From: Flavobacteriaceae bacterium
Lineage (GTDB): Bacteria; Bacteroidota; Bacteroidia; Flavobacteriales; Flavobacteriaceae
Direction of reading: 5' to 3'
Length of the DNA: 64,000 bases
NCBI GenBank assembly: GCA_014238425.1
Contig: JABABD010000032.1
Span: 41,963 to 105,962, forward strand
Shown: piece after piece, positions 1-7,924 of the stretch
Numbering within the stretch: position 1 is the stretch's first letter
Layout of the letters: every line of letters begins with the position of its first letter
The notes under the pieces: generated by a model
Databases searched by the model: none
What the model was told of the DNA's origin: nothing
What the model saw: only the letters and a program-made list of their open reading frames with translations
Program-made: the position numbers and the translations under genes

Positions 1-810
1 AGGGTGGATTATGACTATGTGAGTACGATAGGAATGGAAATGAAAGATGGACGCGATTTCTCTCGCGATTTCGGGTCAGATTCAACAGCGATTGTCATAA
101 ATGAAACGGCAGTTAAATTATCGGGTTTTAAAAACCCCGTAGGTAAAAAAATATACACTATTGATCAGAACAATGACGTCATAGAATATACCATTATTGG
201 GGTAGTTAAAAATTTCAACTATGAGTCTTTAAGGCAAAATGTGGGAGCTTTAAGTTTTAGGTTAGGCAATAATAGCTGGAAAACTGCTTACCGGTTCAGT
301 ACGGCTGATGTTAGCGGCTTAGTAGGCCTTATCAATGAAAAATATAATGCAGTAGGTCCGGGAATGCCTTTCAAGTATGAGTTCTTGGACGACTCTTTTG
401 ATAATATGTATCGTCAGGAAAGACGTGTAGGTACCGTTGCTTTAGCTTTTGCACTATTAGCTATAATAATAGCATGTTTAGGGTTATTTGGATTAGCAAC
501 TTACATCGCAGAACAACGAACCAAGGAAATTGGAATCCGCAAAGTTTTAGGGGCATCCGTAGGAAATATTGTTAGAATGCTATCCACAGATTTTGTGAAG
601 TTAGTAATGCTAGCCTTTATTATTGCCACACCTATAGCATGGTGGTTTATGAATAGGTGGTTACAGGATTTTGCGTTCAGAATAGATCTTAACTGGTGGA
701 TTTTTGCCGTAACAGGATTTGTGGCCTTGGTCATTGCACTTATAACTCTGAGCTTTCAGGCCATAAAGGCAGCCATAGCCAATCCAGTAGATAGTTTGAA
801 AACCGAATAA
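1..810 (+). CDS. FtsX/MacB-type ABC transporter permease, C-terminal part (5' end outside window)
   Basis: The reading frame is open from the first base, so the gene starts upstream and only about 269 C-terminal codons are visible. The visible part has a periplasmic MacB_PCD-like segment followed by an FtsX permease domain. Its first membrane helix is around residues 142-166, followed by the conserved cytoplasmic loop EIGIRKVLGASV and two more helices near the end. Such permeases do not form classical channels; with a MacB-type ATPase they drive peptide, lipoprotein or drug export. A second full-length permease follows 11 bp downstream, and the ATPase and a TolC-like channel come later in the same direction, so this is one efflux operon. 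The substrate cannot be told. The GTG at position 4 is an internal codon and not the start. Confidence 0.85.
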   Translation, partial: RVDYDYVSTIGMEMKDGRDFSRDFGSDSTAIVINETAVKLSGFKNPVGKKIYTIDQNNDVIEYTIIGVVKNFNYESLRQNVGALSFRLGNNSWKTAYRFSTADVSGLVGLINEKYNAVGPGMPFKYEFLDDSFDNMYRQERRVGTVALAFALLAIIIACLGLFGLATYIAEQRTKEIGIRKVLGASVGNIVRMLSTDFVKLVMLAFIIATPIAWWFMNRWLQDFAFRIDLNWWIFAVTGFVALVIALITLSFQAIKAAIANPVDSLKTE

Positions 811-821
811 ACACAATTGTT

Positions 822-3206
822 ATGATACGTAATTATATAAAAATCGCATGGAGAAGCTTAAAGACCAATCGCCTATTTTCGATTGTTAATATTCTCGGAC
901 TTTCTATTGGCTTAGCAACAACTTTAATATTGTTTTTGTTTATTCTTCACGAGCATAGTTTTGACACTATGTATGCTAATAAAGAGCGTATTTACAGAGT
1001 ATTGTTGAATACTACAGAAGACGATTTAGAAACTTGGGCCAATATACCTTCAGCAATAGGACCGGAGTTAAAAACGAATATACCAGATGTAGTTGACTCA
1101 GGCAGATTATTAAGGCACGATTTTGGCGGAACGGCTTTTATAAAAGCAGGAGATGATGTGTTTGCTGAGGATAAGTTGTTTTGGTCAGATCCTTCAATAT
1201 TAGAGATGTTTGATGTCGAAATCATCAAGGGAAGTGGTGCTGAGAACCTTAAAAGCCCTAATAATATATTACTTTCAGAGCGTACTGCTCAACGTTATTT
1301 CGGACAAGAAGATCCTATTGGTAAAACAGTGGTACTTGATAATAGAAATACATTTGAGGTTAAAGGTGTTTACAAGGATTTCGCAAATAACAGCTCTTTG
1401 GATTTTAATGTTATAGCGCCATTTATGATGCAAAGTGCAGCTAAGAACCCAACATGGGGCAACGCAAGTTTTGAGACGTTTTTGATGCTGAATTCCGATT
1501 CACCTGATATTGCAGGCATTGAAACTAAAATTCAGGAATTGTTGGATGTTAATGTTAAAAAGGAAGAGCAGTGGTATAATTTCTCAATTCAACCCTTAGA
1601 GCGAATCCATTTGTACTCATCTTCCTATTCAAACAGTTATATTGACAATAATGGCGATATCAATCAAATACGGAATCTTACAGCCTTGGCTATTTTGATT
1701 CTCATTATTGCCTGTATTAACTACATGAATTTAATTACGGCACGGTCTCAAAAGCGAGCGATAGATGTAGGAATAAATAAAACCCTTGGTGCTTCTGTAA
1801 GTCATGTGATTACACGGTTTTATGTAGAAACAGGATTAATTACAGCCATTGCTATGATTTTAGGATTGTTGTTTACCACCATAGCCTTGCCGGTCTTTAA
1901 TGAAATTGCTGGGAAACAATTAGATATAGCTTCCTTATTGTCTCTTAAGATTTTTGGGTTCTTGTTGCTTATTTGGGTAGTGACGAGTCTCATTTCAGGC
2001 TCCTACCCAGCGTTGTATTTATCGCGTTTCTCGCCTAAAGAAGTCATGAAACCATCAGCCAGTAAAGGTGGTATGGCAAGTACCATTCGAAAAACCTTGG
2101 TGGTAGTTCAATTTTCCGCTTCAGTTGTTTTGATTATTGGTGTGATTGTAATACATCAACAATTAGAATACATCCAAAATAAAAAATTAGGTTATAATCC
2201 AGAGAATGTAATGGCTATTTCAACCGCTGGAATTAGAGGAGGTCAAGCAAGTACCGCTTTGGTAAATGCCTTTGAAAAACTACCAAACGTGTCAGTAGTA
2301 GGTAGGTCGCAAGGCTATCCAGGAATGGGAGTAAGTGGTCGTAGTATTACTAAACCGAATAGCGATGAAAGTGCGAGTATACAAACCAACAGATCGGAGC
2401 CTTCAGTAGCGGATGTTTTGCAACTTAAATTACTCGCAGGTCAATTACTACCAAAAAATAAACAAGAGGGAGATACTTTGGTTGAGGTAGTAGTGAATAA
2501 AACGACTGTCGATTTTTTGGGCCTGTCACCAGAAGAAGCCATCGGAAAAAAAGTAGATATGCAACTTGGTAATAACGCTTACATTTATGGAGTTGTAGAT
2601 AATTTTAACTTCGCTTCTTTGCATAATCCAATTGGTGCCTATGCATTTCATAATTCGAGTCGTGAGCGAAAATCCTATTTGCTAATTCGATTTACTAATG
2701 ACGTATTTACCGAGACTGTTTCGAAATTTGAGAAGACATTTAAAGAGGTGGCACCTAACTCGGCATTTGAGTACGCCTTCTTAGATAAGAATCTTGAGCT
2801 GTTATATGAAAAAGAAACACGAACTGCCAATATAGGTTTATTGTTTTCAATTCTAGCCGTATTAGTAGCTTGTTTAGGGTTATTCGGATTGGCAGCATTT
2901 ATGGCGGAGCAACGTAATAAAGAAATTGGGATACGAAAAGTGTTTGGCGCAAGTGTCTCAAAGATTGTTCAGTTGCTATCGATGGATTTTATGAAGTTGG
3001 TTTTGATCTCTTTAGTCATTAGTTTTCCATTAGCCTTGTATCTAATGAACAATTGGTTACAAGATTTCGCATATAGAATTGATATTTCCTGGACGGTATT
3101 TTTAGTTGCAGGTCTCTTGTCCTTGATTGTCACATTTGCTACAGTGGGATATCAGGCCATTAAAGCGGCAGTTGCCAACCCTATTAAAAGCTTAAGAACA
3201 GAATGA
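822..3206 (+). CDS. ABC transporter permease, FtsX/MacB family (794 aa)
   Basis: This is a full-length inner-membrane permease of the duplicated flavobacterial type. An N-terminal helix (about residues 20-42) anchors a large periplasmic MacB_PCD domain. A first FtsX domain follows (helix near 286-306, loop DVGINKTLGASV), then a second periplasmic domain, then a second FtsX domain (helix near 672-695, loop EIGIRKVFGASV). The two FtsX halves resemble each other and also the partial protein upstream, so the locus has duplicated permeases. It probably works with the ATPase at 4003-4680 and the TolC-like channel at 4691-6112. The stop codon overlaps an ATG at 3203, which suggests translational coupling to the next gene. 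The substrate is unknown. Confidence 0.9.
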   Translation: MIRNYIKIAWRSLKTNRLFSIVNILGLSIGLATTLILFLFILHEHSFDTMYANKERIYRVLLNTTEDDLETWANIPSAIGPELKTNIPDVVDSGRLLRHDFGGTAFIKAGDDVFAEDKLFWSDPSILEMFDVEIIKGSGAENLKSPNNILLSERTAQRYFGQEDPIGKTVVLDNRNTFEVKGVYKDFANNSSLDFNVIAPFMMQSAAKNPTWGNASFETFLMLNSDSPDIAGIETKIQELLDVNVKKEEQWYNFSIQPLERIHLYSSSYSNSYIDNNGDINQIRNLTALAILILIIACINYMNLITARSQKRAIDVGINKTLGASVSHVITRFYVETGLITAIAMILGLLFTTIALPVFNEIAGKQLDIASLLSLKIFGFLLLIWVVTSLISGSYPALYLSRFSPKEVMKPSASKGGMASTIRKTLVVVQFSASVVLIIGVIVIHQQLEYIQNKKLGYNPENVMAISTAGIRGGQASTALVNAFEKLPNVSVVGRSQGYPGMGVSGRSITKPNSDESASIQTNRSEPSVADVLQLKLLAGQLLPKNKQEGDTLVEVVVNKTTVDFLGLSPEEAIGKKVDMQLGNNAYIYGVVDNFNFASLHNPIGAYAFHNSSRERKSYLLIRFTNDVFTETVSKFEKTFKEVAPNSAFEYAFLDKNLELLYEKETRTANIGLLFSILAVLVACLGLFGLAAFMAEQRNKEIGIRKVFGASVSKIVQLLSMDFMKLVLISLVISFPLALYLMNNWLQDFAYRIDISWTVFLVAGLLSLIVTFATVGYQAIKAAVANPIKSLRTE

Positions 3207-3223
3207 ATTTTAAAAATTATATT

Positions 3224-3967
3224 ATGAAAAATTTAAAATATTATACAACGATTATATGTATTTGCTTAACACAAGTCATGTTGTCGCAAACAAAAAGAGC
3301 GGTTGAGAGTTTTAATAAGGTAATCATTAGTCCTCATATTGAAACCACTTTTGTACAAGGTGACGAAAACTCATTAACTATTCTCGATAGTTCAGAGTCT
3401 GAGGATAAAATAAACATTGAAGTAAATGGAGAGACACTACGTGTGTATTTGGACGATGCCAAAGAAACTACGAAACATATAAAGGTTGTGAAGAATGGTG
3501 TGAAAAGGAAAGTACCGATCTATAAAGGAAAAGTATTGACTATAAAAATCTCATACAAGAACTTGGAGACTCTTTCAATTAGAGGAGAACAGGCCACATT
3601 ATGCGAAAGTCGTTTGGACGTCGAAAAATTCAAGCTTAAAATTTATGGAGAATCGGAGGTCGTGTTCAATGAGGTTCATTTTTCAGATTTTGATGTCGAT
3701 GTGTATGGCGAAAGTCATTTATCTATAAAGAAGGGTACTATTGGTAATCAAAAAATAACTGCCTATGGCGAAGGTATTATCGATCTTGTAGAAGTTGATA
3801 ACAAATTCTCGAAGCTTAAAGCTTACGGAGAAGCTGAATTTATTGTTCAAACGTCAGAACGCATTAAGTTTACGGCTTATGGCGAGGCTAAACTACGCTA
3901 TAAAGGATCAGCAATTATCAATAAAGGTTTGAGTTTTGGAGATTCGCAAATTCAACGTATTGACTAA
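3224..3967 (+). CDS. Exported DUF2807-type (GIN-domain) protein
   Basis: From the ATG at 3224 the protein begins with a clean signal peptide (MKNLKYYTTIICICLTQVML, then SQT). An in-frame ATG at 3203 overlaps the previous stop by 4 nt and is an alternative start, but it adds seven residues before the signal peptide. The mature part is a repetitive beta-helix-like domain with recurring (I/V/A)YGE(S/A) motifs, about one every 20 residues, typical of DUF2807 'auto-transporter adhesin head GIN' proteins. These are common in Bacteroidota near ABC and two-component genes; their role is unclear, possibly in envelope sensing or adhesion. Its place between the permease and the ATPase suggests an accessory envelope role in this transport operon. 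Confidence 0.75.
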   Translation: MKNLKYYTTIICICLTQVMLSQTKRAVESFNKVIISPHIETTFVQGDENSLTILDSSESEDKINIEVNGETLRVYLDDAKETTKHIKVVKNGVKRKVPIYKGKVLTIKISYKNLETLSIRGEQATLCESRLDVEKFKLKIYGESEVVFNEVHFSDFDVDVYGESHLSIKKGTIGNQKITAYGEGIIDLVEVDNKFSKLKAYGEAEFIVQTSERIKFTAYGEAKLRYKGSAIINKGLSFGDSQIQRID

Positions 3968-4002
3968 GTTAAAATCATCAATCATTAATATATCAAATTA
4001 AA

Positions 4003-4680
4003 ATGGTAAATACATTAGTAAAATTGAGCAATGCAACAAGAGCAGTGAACTCTGGAAGTAAGGAGGTAATCTTGTTAGATGGTATAGACATGACTGTTAA
4101 AGAAGGAGAGTTTATTTCGTTGATGGGACCTTCAGGTTCTGGTAAATCTACATTGCTTAATTGTATAGGTATGCTAGATAGTTTTACTGGCGGTGGTTAT
4201 ACGTTTCTAGGAGAACCTGTTCATAGTATGAAAGAAAAACACCGGTCAAGACTTTATAAAGATTATATAGGTTTTGTTTTCCAGGCATATCATCTTATTG
4301 ATGAACTCACCGTCAAAGAAAATATAGAGACGCCATTATTGTATAAAAATGTTAAGTCATCTGAACGAAAAGCTTTAGTCGCAGATATACTCGATCGTTT
4401 TAATATCGTTGGAAAAAAAGACCTATTTCCGTCTCAATTAAGTGGTGGTCAGCAACAATTGGTTGGAATAGCTAGAGCGTTGATTTCAGAACCAAAATTG
4501 ATCTTAGCAGATGAGCCAACAGGAAATCTTAACTCTAAGCAGGGAGAGGAGATTATGGAATTGTTTTCAGAGCTGAATAAAGAAGGTGTTACCATATTAC
4601 AAGCCACACATTCAGAAAGCAATGCAAGCTATGGCTCAAGAATCATTAATCTTTTGGATGGCAAAATGGTCTCCGAATAA
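4003..4680 (+). CDS. ABC transporter ATP-binding protein, MacB/LolD type
   Basis: A 225-residue cytoplasmic ATPase with Walker A GPSGSGKST (42-50), Q-loop Gln94, signature LSGGQ (146-150), Walker B LILADE (166-171) and a switch His near the end (QATHSES). Length and motifs fit the MacB/LolD/FtsE class that powers FtsX-type permeases. The segment after the signature reads QQQLVGIARAL, with Leu where Arg is usual, a minor deviation. It lies 35 bp downstream of the DUF2807 gene and 10 bp upstream of the TolC-like gene, so it is almost certainly the motor of the two FtsX permeases at the window start. Confidence 0.9.
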   Translation: MVNTLVKLSNATRAVNSGSKEVILLDGIDMTVKEGEFISLMGPSGSGKSTLLNCIGMLDSFTGGGYTFLGEPVHSMKEKHRSRLYKDYIGFVFQAYHLIDELTVKENIETPLLYKNVKSSERKALVADILDRFNIVGKKDLFPSQLSGGQQQLVGIARALISEPKLILADEPTGNLNSKQGEEIMELFSELNKEGVTILQATHSESNASYGSRIINLLDGKMVSE

Positions 4681-4690
4681 TTCTAAATAT

Positions 4691-6112
4691 ATGTCATCAA
4701 AATTAGTTATATGCCTATTTGTATTTTGCATTCAGCACATTTCATTTTCACAAGTTGAAAATGAAAAGAGCTACACCTTGAATGAATGTATAACCATAGC
4801 TTTAGAAAACAATCTAGATTTAAAATCTACGCAATTAAATGCAAGTTCTGCGGCTATTAATTTCAGACAGTCAAAAGCAAATGTACTGCCAACATTAAAT
4901 GGCAATTATAATATAGGTGTCAATAACGGACGAAGTATAGATCCTTTTACCAACGATTTTATAAATCAAGAACTAACGTTTTCTAATGCACGTTTAAATT
5001 TAGATGTTACTGTCTTTAATGGCTTCCGATTAATCAATACGATTAAACAAGAACGATTGAATACGCTGGTTTCAGAGATGGAAATTGAAGAAGCTAAACA
5101 AAACTTGATACTGAATGTTACACTTGCTTATCTTCAGGTGTTGAATAGCAGGGACGTGTTGGAATTGGCTAAAAAGCGTGCAGAGGTTACTGATAAGCAG
5201 TTGAATAGGCAAGAGAACCTCTATAAAGAAGAAGTCGGGAATCCAGCAGATTATACAGATATCAAAGCGCAGAAAACTATAGACGAAACGAGTATCTTAT
5301 CATCAGAAAGTAGTTTGAATAACGCAAAATTGAACCTTATTGGATTGCTAAATATAAAGGATGATATTAGTATTGATACGAAAGATTTATTGTTAGATTT
5401 TGAAAACTATCCATTATCATCTGAAGATGTGTTTAATGATGCATTGCAAAACCTTGCAACTTTCAAGACTCAGGAATTGAGGATAAAAGCTGCTAAAAAA
5501 GGCATTAATGTTGCTAAAGCACAGTTTACGCCAGAAGTATCGATTTTTGGACAATTAAACACAAACTATTCGAGTGCTGCACAGACCTTTGTAGAAACAG
5601 GTTCAAGTGTTGTTGAGACAGGGGACTTCGTAGTAATAAACAATCAGAATTCACCTGTGTTAACAGACCAAAAGGAATTTAGAGCTGAAAAAATTGGTTA
5701 TAAAGATCAATTTGACAATAACTTGAACACAGTTATTGGTTTATCTGTAGGCGTGCCTCTTTTTAATGGTTTCAGAGCAAAAAATAACGTAGCATTGGAG
5801 AAGATTAAAGTAGAAGAATCACTTGTTGAACTCGATCGCACTGAACAAAGTATTAAGAATGCCATTAAGCAAGTCCATTTTGATATGGAAGCTGCATTCA
5901 AGCGTCATCAAAGTTTACTGAAGCAGGTTGAAGCCTTTGAAGAATCTTATCGCGTTAATGAAATAAGGTTTAACAATGGTGCTTCAAATTTCTTGGCTTA
6001 TATTACTAGTAAAAACAACCTCGATAATGCTCAAACAAATCTTACAAACTCCAAATATGAATATCTGTTACGCGTTAAAGTTTTAGAATATTACAGAGGC
6101 AGTGTTTATTGA
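4691..6112 (+). CDS. TolC-family outer-membrane efflux protein
   Basis: The ATG at 4691 is chosen because it gives a signal peptide (SSKLVICLFVFCIQHISFS, then Q) and starts 10 bp after the ATPase stop. The open frame reaches back into the ATPase gene, but that extension lacks export features. The 473-residue product has two long alpha-helical OEP repeats with the pattern of TolC homologs (SYTLNECITIALENN at the start of the first repeat, a second repeat after about residue 250) and Gly-rich beta segments including GVPLFNGFRAKNN. It would form the outer-membrane exit duct for the FtsX permease/ATPase complex encoded upstream. No MacA-type adaptor is visible, so that gene is probably upstream of the window. 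Confidence 0.85.
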   Translation: MSSKLVICLFVFCIQHISFSQVENEKSYTLNECITIALENNLDLKSTQLNASSAAINFRQSKANVLPTLNGNYNIGVNNGRSIDPFTNDFINQELTFSNARLNLDVTVFNGFRLINTIKQERLNTLVSEMEIEEAKQNLILNVTLAYLQVLNSRDVLELAKKRAEVTDKQLNRQENLYKEEVGNPADYTDIKAQKTIDETSILSSESSLNNAKLNLIGLLNIKDDISIDTKDLLLDFENYPLSSEDVFNDALQNLATFKTQELRIKAAKKGINVAKAQFTPEVSIFGQLNTNYSSAAQTFVETGSSVVETGDFVVINNQNSPVLTDQKEFRAEKIGYKDQFDNNLNTVIGLSVGVPLFNGFRAKNNVALEKIKVEESLVELDRTEQSIKNAIKQVHFDMEAAFKRHQSLLKQVEAFEESYRVNEIRFNNGASNFLAYITSKNNLDNAQTNLTNSKYEYLLRVKVLEYYRGSVY

Positions 6113-6245
6113 ACTCTATCTAGTGCCATATATGATCTCAGTTACATTAAACTCTCCGATGGTCGATTTTTTTGACCTCTTTAAGACAGTTAACGAATAA
6201 ATAAGCTGAATTTCCAATATAATCTTCCATCTTGTCTGACTTTTC

Positions 6246-6253
6246 TACTTTTG
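6246..6253 (+). promoter_or_regulatory. Bacteroidota -7 box candidate upstream of small ORF
   Basis: TACTTTTG matches the flavobacterial -7 consensus TAnnTTTG and lies 34 bp upstream of the ATG at 6288. No clear TTG -33 element is seen at the usual distance, so the assignment is tentative. Confidence 0.4.
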
Positions 6254-6287
6254 TATAGATAGATTAATCCATTTAAATCCCTTAATT

Positions 6288-6398
6288 ATGAAAGATGCTA
6301 TTATATTAGTGTTGTTTATGTCTTTATTCTTCGGAGCGATGTATGCTTATGCTTACTTTGAGTCTAAAGGATTAGAAAAGAAGAAAAACAAATATTAG
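6288..6398 (+). CDS. Small single-pass membrane protein (36 aa), hypothetical
   Basis: The frame from ATG at 6288 to TAG at 6398 encodes a hydrophobic stretch (AIILVLFMSLFFGAMYAYAY) followed by a basic tail (KGLEKKKNKY), the layout of a one-helix inner-membrane peptide with a cytoplasmic C-terminus. It is preceded by a -7-like box and followed by a terminator-like hairpin about 120 bp downstream. I do not recognise a family. It could be a real small protein or a chance hydrophobic ORF; the promoter, sensible topology and lack of a competing gene favour the former. Confidence 0.5.
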   Translation: MKDAIILVLFMSLFFGAMYAYAYFESKGLEKKKNKY

Positions 6399-6516
6399 AA
6401 AGATAAGTTCATACTTTTAGAATTCGAGAATCGCGTTTTATTATGCATATCTAAGTGTTAGATACACATTTGCTTTTAAAACACCTGATTTGTCGTTTCA
6501 GTAATAATGTTAAAAA

Positions 6517-6553
6517 CAAAATCCGCACAGGTAAACCCTTGTACGGATTTTTT
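6517..6553. terminator. Hairpin terminator, tail of ssrA-like fragment L1
   Basis: AAAATCCG and CGGATTTT flank a loop of about 19 nt containing CAGGTAAACCCTTG. On the plus strand it ends in a run of six T; on the minus strand the arm ends in TTTTGTTTTTA, so it may work both ways. Its loop is related to the hairpin at 8954-8982. Confidence 0.6.
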
Positions 6554-6567
6554 GGTTTTACCCACAG

Positions 6568-6597
6568 TCAAGTTGCGTTTGATGTGGAACCAAAGTG
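6568..6597 (-). repeat. ssrA-end-like repeat copy L1 (most degenerate)
   Basis: The stretch AGTTGCGTTTGATGTGGAAC is shared, with few changes, with copies at about 9006 and 9163, and its GTGGA(A/G)CC part matches the 3' end of the tmRNA gene at 32887. It lies next to a hairpin terminator, as do the other copies. Confidence 0.5.
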
Positions 6598-6687
6598 ACA
6601 AAAGTCGAAGGATGTTGTTGAGAATTGCATAGGCGTAATAACGAGTTCGGTTACTCTTAGGGTTTGTTAAAGATATGTTAAATAATA

Positions 6688-6701
6688 ACCGAACGTTTGG
6701 T
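6688..6701 (+). promoter_or_regulatory. TetR operator 1 (autoregulatory)
   Basis: ACCGAACGTTTGGT is a near-perfect inverted repeat with half-sites ACCGA and TTGGT around a 4-nt centre. It ends 29 nt before the TetR start codon and immediately precedes a -7 box TACTTTTG (6706-6713), where a bound repressor would block transcription. The same 14-bp geometry recurs at 7310-7323. Confidence 0.65.
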
Positions 6702-6730
6702 AAAATACTTTTGATGCATATATTTGCATT

Positions 6731-7288
6731 ATGAGACCACAAAAAGTACAAGATATTGAAATGTTAAATGGACTTATGTCTGTTTTTAGATCTAAAGGAT
6801 ATGAAGGTGCTAGTATGGCCGAATTGTCTAATGCTACTGGTTTAAAAAAAGCAAGTTTATATCATCGTTATCCTGGCGGTAAGAAAGATATGACGTCTGC
6901 CGTTTTAGTGCATTTAGAAGAGTCTATACATAAAAATGTATATCAGGTTTTAACTGATACTAAAAGAGAAAAAAGTGTACGTTTTGATGAAGCTATACAA
7001 AATATTAAAGCATTATATAATGATGGACGAGAGGTTTGTATGTATAGATCATTATCTCTCGATAGCGGAATAGAACTGTTTGGTGATCAAATTAAGCAGG
7101 GCGTTAATCTGGTAATTGAAAGTTTTAAGCAATATGGATTAGCAGATGGGATGAGTGAAATAGATGCTACTGAAAATGCTACTCAAACGTTTATTGATAT
7201 CCAAGGAAGTTTAGTATTATCAAAAGCATTACAAATGACGAAACCATTTATTGATAGTTTAGAAAAAATAAAATTGAGATATAGTTAA
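6731..7288 (+). CDS. TetR/AcrR-family transcriptional repressor
   Basis: The 185-residue product has an N-terminal three-helix TetR DNA-binding domain (about residues 5-55) with the typical stretch SKGYEGASMAELSNATGLKK and a Tyr-His in the recognition helix (ASLYHRYPGGKKD). The rest is an all-helical ligand and dimer domain similar to the YxaF/LmrA-like branch, with a conserved Cys in GREVCMYRSLSL. It probably senses a small toxic organic compound. Operators of matching sequence lie upstream of this gene and of the next one, so it likely controls itself and the NTF2-like gene and hydrolase downstream. The ligand cannot be predicted. Confidence 0.85.
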   Translation: MRPQKVQDIEMLNGLMSVFRSKGYEGASMAELSNATGLKKASLYHRYPGGKKDMTSAVLVHLEESIHKNVYQVLTDTKREKSVRFDEAIQNIKALYNDGREVCMYRSLSLDSGIELFGDQIKQGVNLVIESFKQYGLADGMSEIDATENATQTFIDIQGSLVLSKALQMTKPFIDSLEKIKLRYS

Positions 7289-7300
7289 AAAAATTTAAAA

Positions 7301-7332
7301 TTCTAATTTACCGATCATTCGGTAAATTAGAA
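7301..7332 (+). promoter_or_regulatory. TetR operator 2, 14-bp inverted repeat
   Basis: TTCTAATTTACCGA and TCGGTAAATTAGAA form perfect 14-bp arms around TCAT. The core ACCGA-N4-TCGGT (7310-7323) has the same geometry as operator 1 and ends 30 nt before the ATG at 7354, almost the same spacing as at the TetR gene. A hairpin terminator for the TetR gene is an alternative, but no T-run follows. Confidence 0.65.
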
Positions 7333-7353
7333 TAATCAACAAAAATAAAAACA

Positions 7354-7770
7354 ATGAAAGAACAAAAACATCCACTTCCGCCATTTACAGAAGAAACGGC
7401 AAGGCGAAAGGTTCAAATGGCAGAAGATACTTGGAATAGTATGGACCCTAAAAAAGTATCCATGGCGTACTCTAAAGATGCTCAATGGAGAAACAGAGAT
7501 AAATTCTTTATAGGAAGAGCAGCAATAGCTGAATTCTTATCTGGTAAATGGAGTAAAGAGTTACACTACAAGCTTAAAAAACATCTTTGGAGTTTTACCG
7601 ATAATAGAATCTCGGTACGATTCGAATATGAATGACAAGATACTGAAACCAATCAATGGAAGCGAACACATGGTAACGAACATTGGCAATTTGACAGTGA
7701 CGGGTTCATGGAAATTAGAGATATGAGCGCCAATGATATAAACATTAAGGAATCTGAACGAAAATTTTAA
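7354..7770 (+). pseudogene. NTF2-like/SnoaL-type (DUF1348) gene with in-frame TGA
   Basis: The first 93 codons encode the N-terminal two thirds of a DUF1348 nuclear-transport-factor-2-like protein ([35 protein letters not shown]). Translation then meets TGA at 7633-7635. The same frame continues without any other stop for 44 codons and encodes the expected family C-terminus (QWKRTHGNEHWQFDSDGFME, SANDINIKESERKF) to TAA at 7770. Homologs have Trp after the RFEYE segment, so a single TGG to TGA change explains the break. The complete 138-residue protein would be a small alpha+beta barrel; family function is poorly known. It lies between a TetR operator and a hydrolase. A recent null mutation, a sequencing error or stop readthrough are all possible. 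Confidence 0.8.
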
Positions 7771-7789
7771 CAAACAAAAAACCAAAATT

Positions 7790-7870
7790 ATGAGTACATC
7801 AAGAATCCATCAAGTAAAGCACTTTAAAAACTCATTGAGTTATGTGTGGAATAGTAAAAGGCGTCATTAA
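7790..7870 (+). CDS. Very small ORF (26 aa), hypothetical or gene remnant
   Basis: The frame encodes a basic 26-residue peptide (MSTSRIHQVKHFKNSLSYVW, then NSKRRH). It starts 19 nt after the NTF2-like pseudogene and ends 54 nt before the hydrolase, with an A-rich leader typical of flavobacterial starts. I do not recognise it. It may be a truncated N-terminus of a lost gene of this module. Confidence 0.3.
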   Translation: MSTSRIHQVKHFKNSLSYVWNSKRRH

Positions 7871-7924
7871 TAAGAAAATCTTATCGAATCGTATTTAATT
7901 AATAAAACAAACAAATTAGAAATT

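Larger units (their letters stand above)
6113..6730 (+). other. Intergenic region, 618 bp, with one small ORF, a terminator and an ssrA-tail-like repeat
   Basis: This gap separates the efflux operon from the accessory module. It holds a 36-codon membrane-protein ORF (6288-6398) behind a -7-like box, a rho-independent-terminator-like hairpin (6517-6553), a degenerate copy of the ssrA-end repeat (6568-6597) and the TetR operator (6688-6701). A minus-strand reading frame across 6476-6751 covers the hairpin, repeat and operator and is not believed to be a gene. Confidence 0.6.

Noticed and set aside
6476..6751. Minus-strand frame of 91 codons upstream of the TetR gene
   Set aside because: It crosses a terminator hairpin, a repeat and the TetR operator and has no recognisable content.
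7301..7332. Terminator of the TetR gene
   Set aside because: The stem is perfect, but no T-run follows, and its centre matches the operator upstream of the TetR gene.
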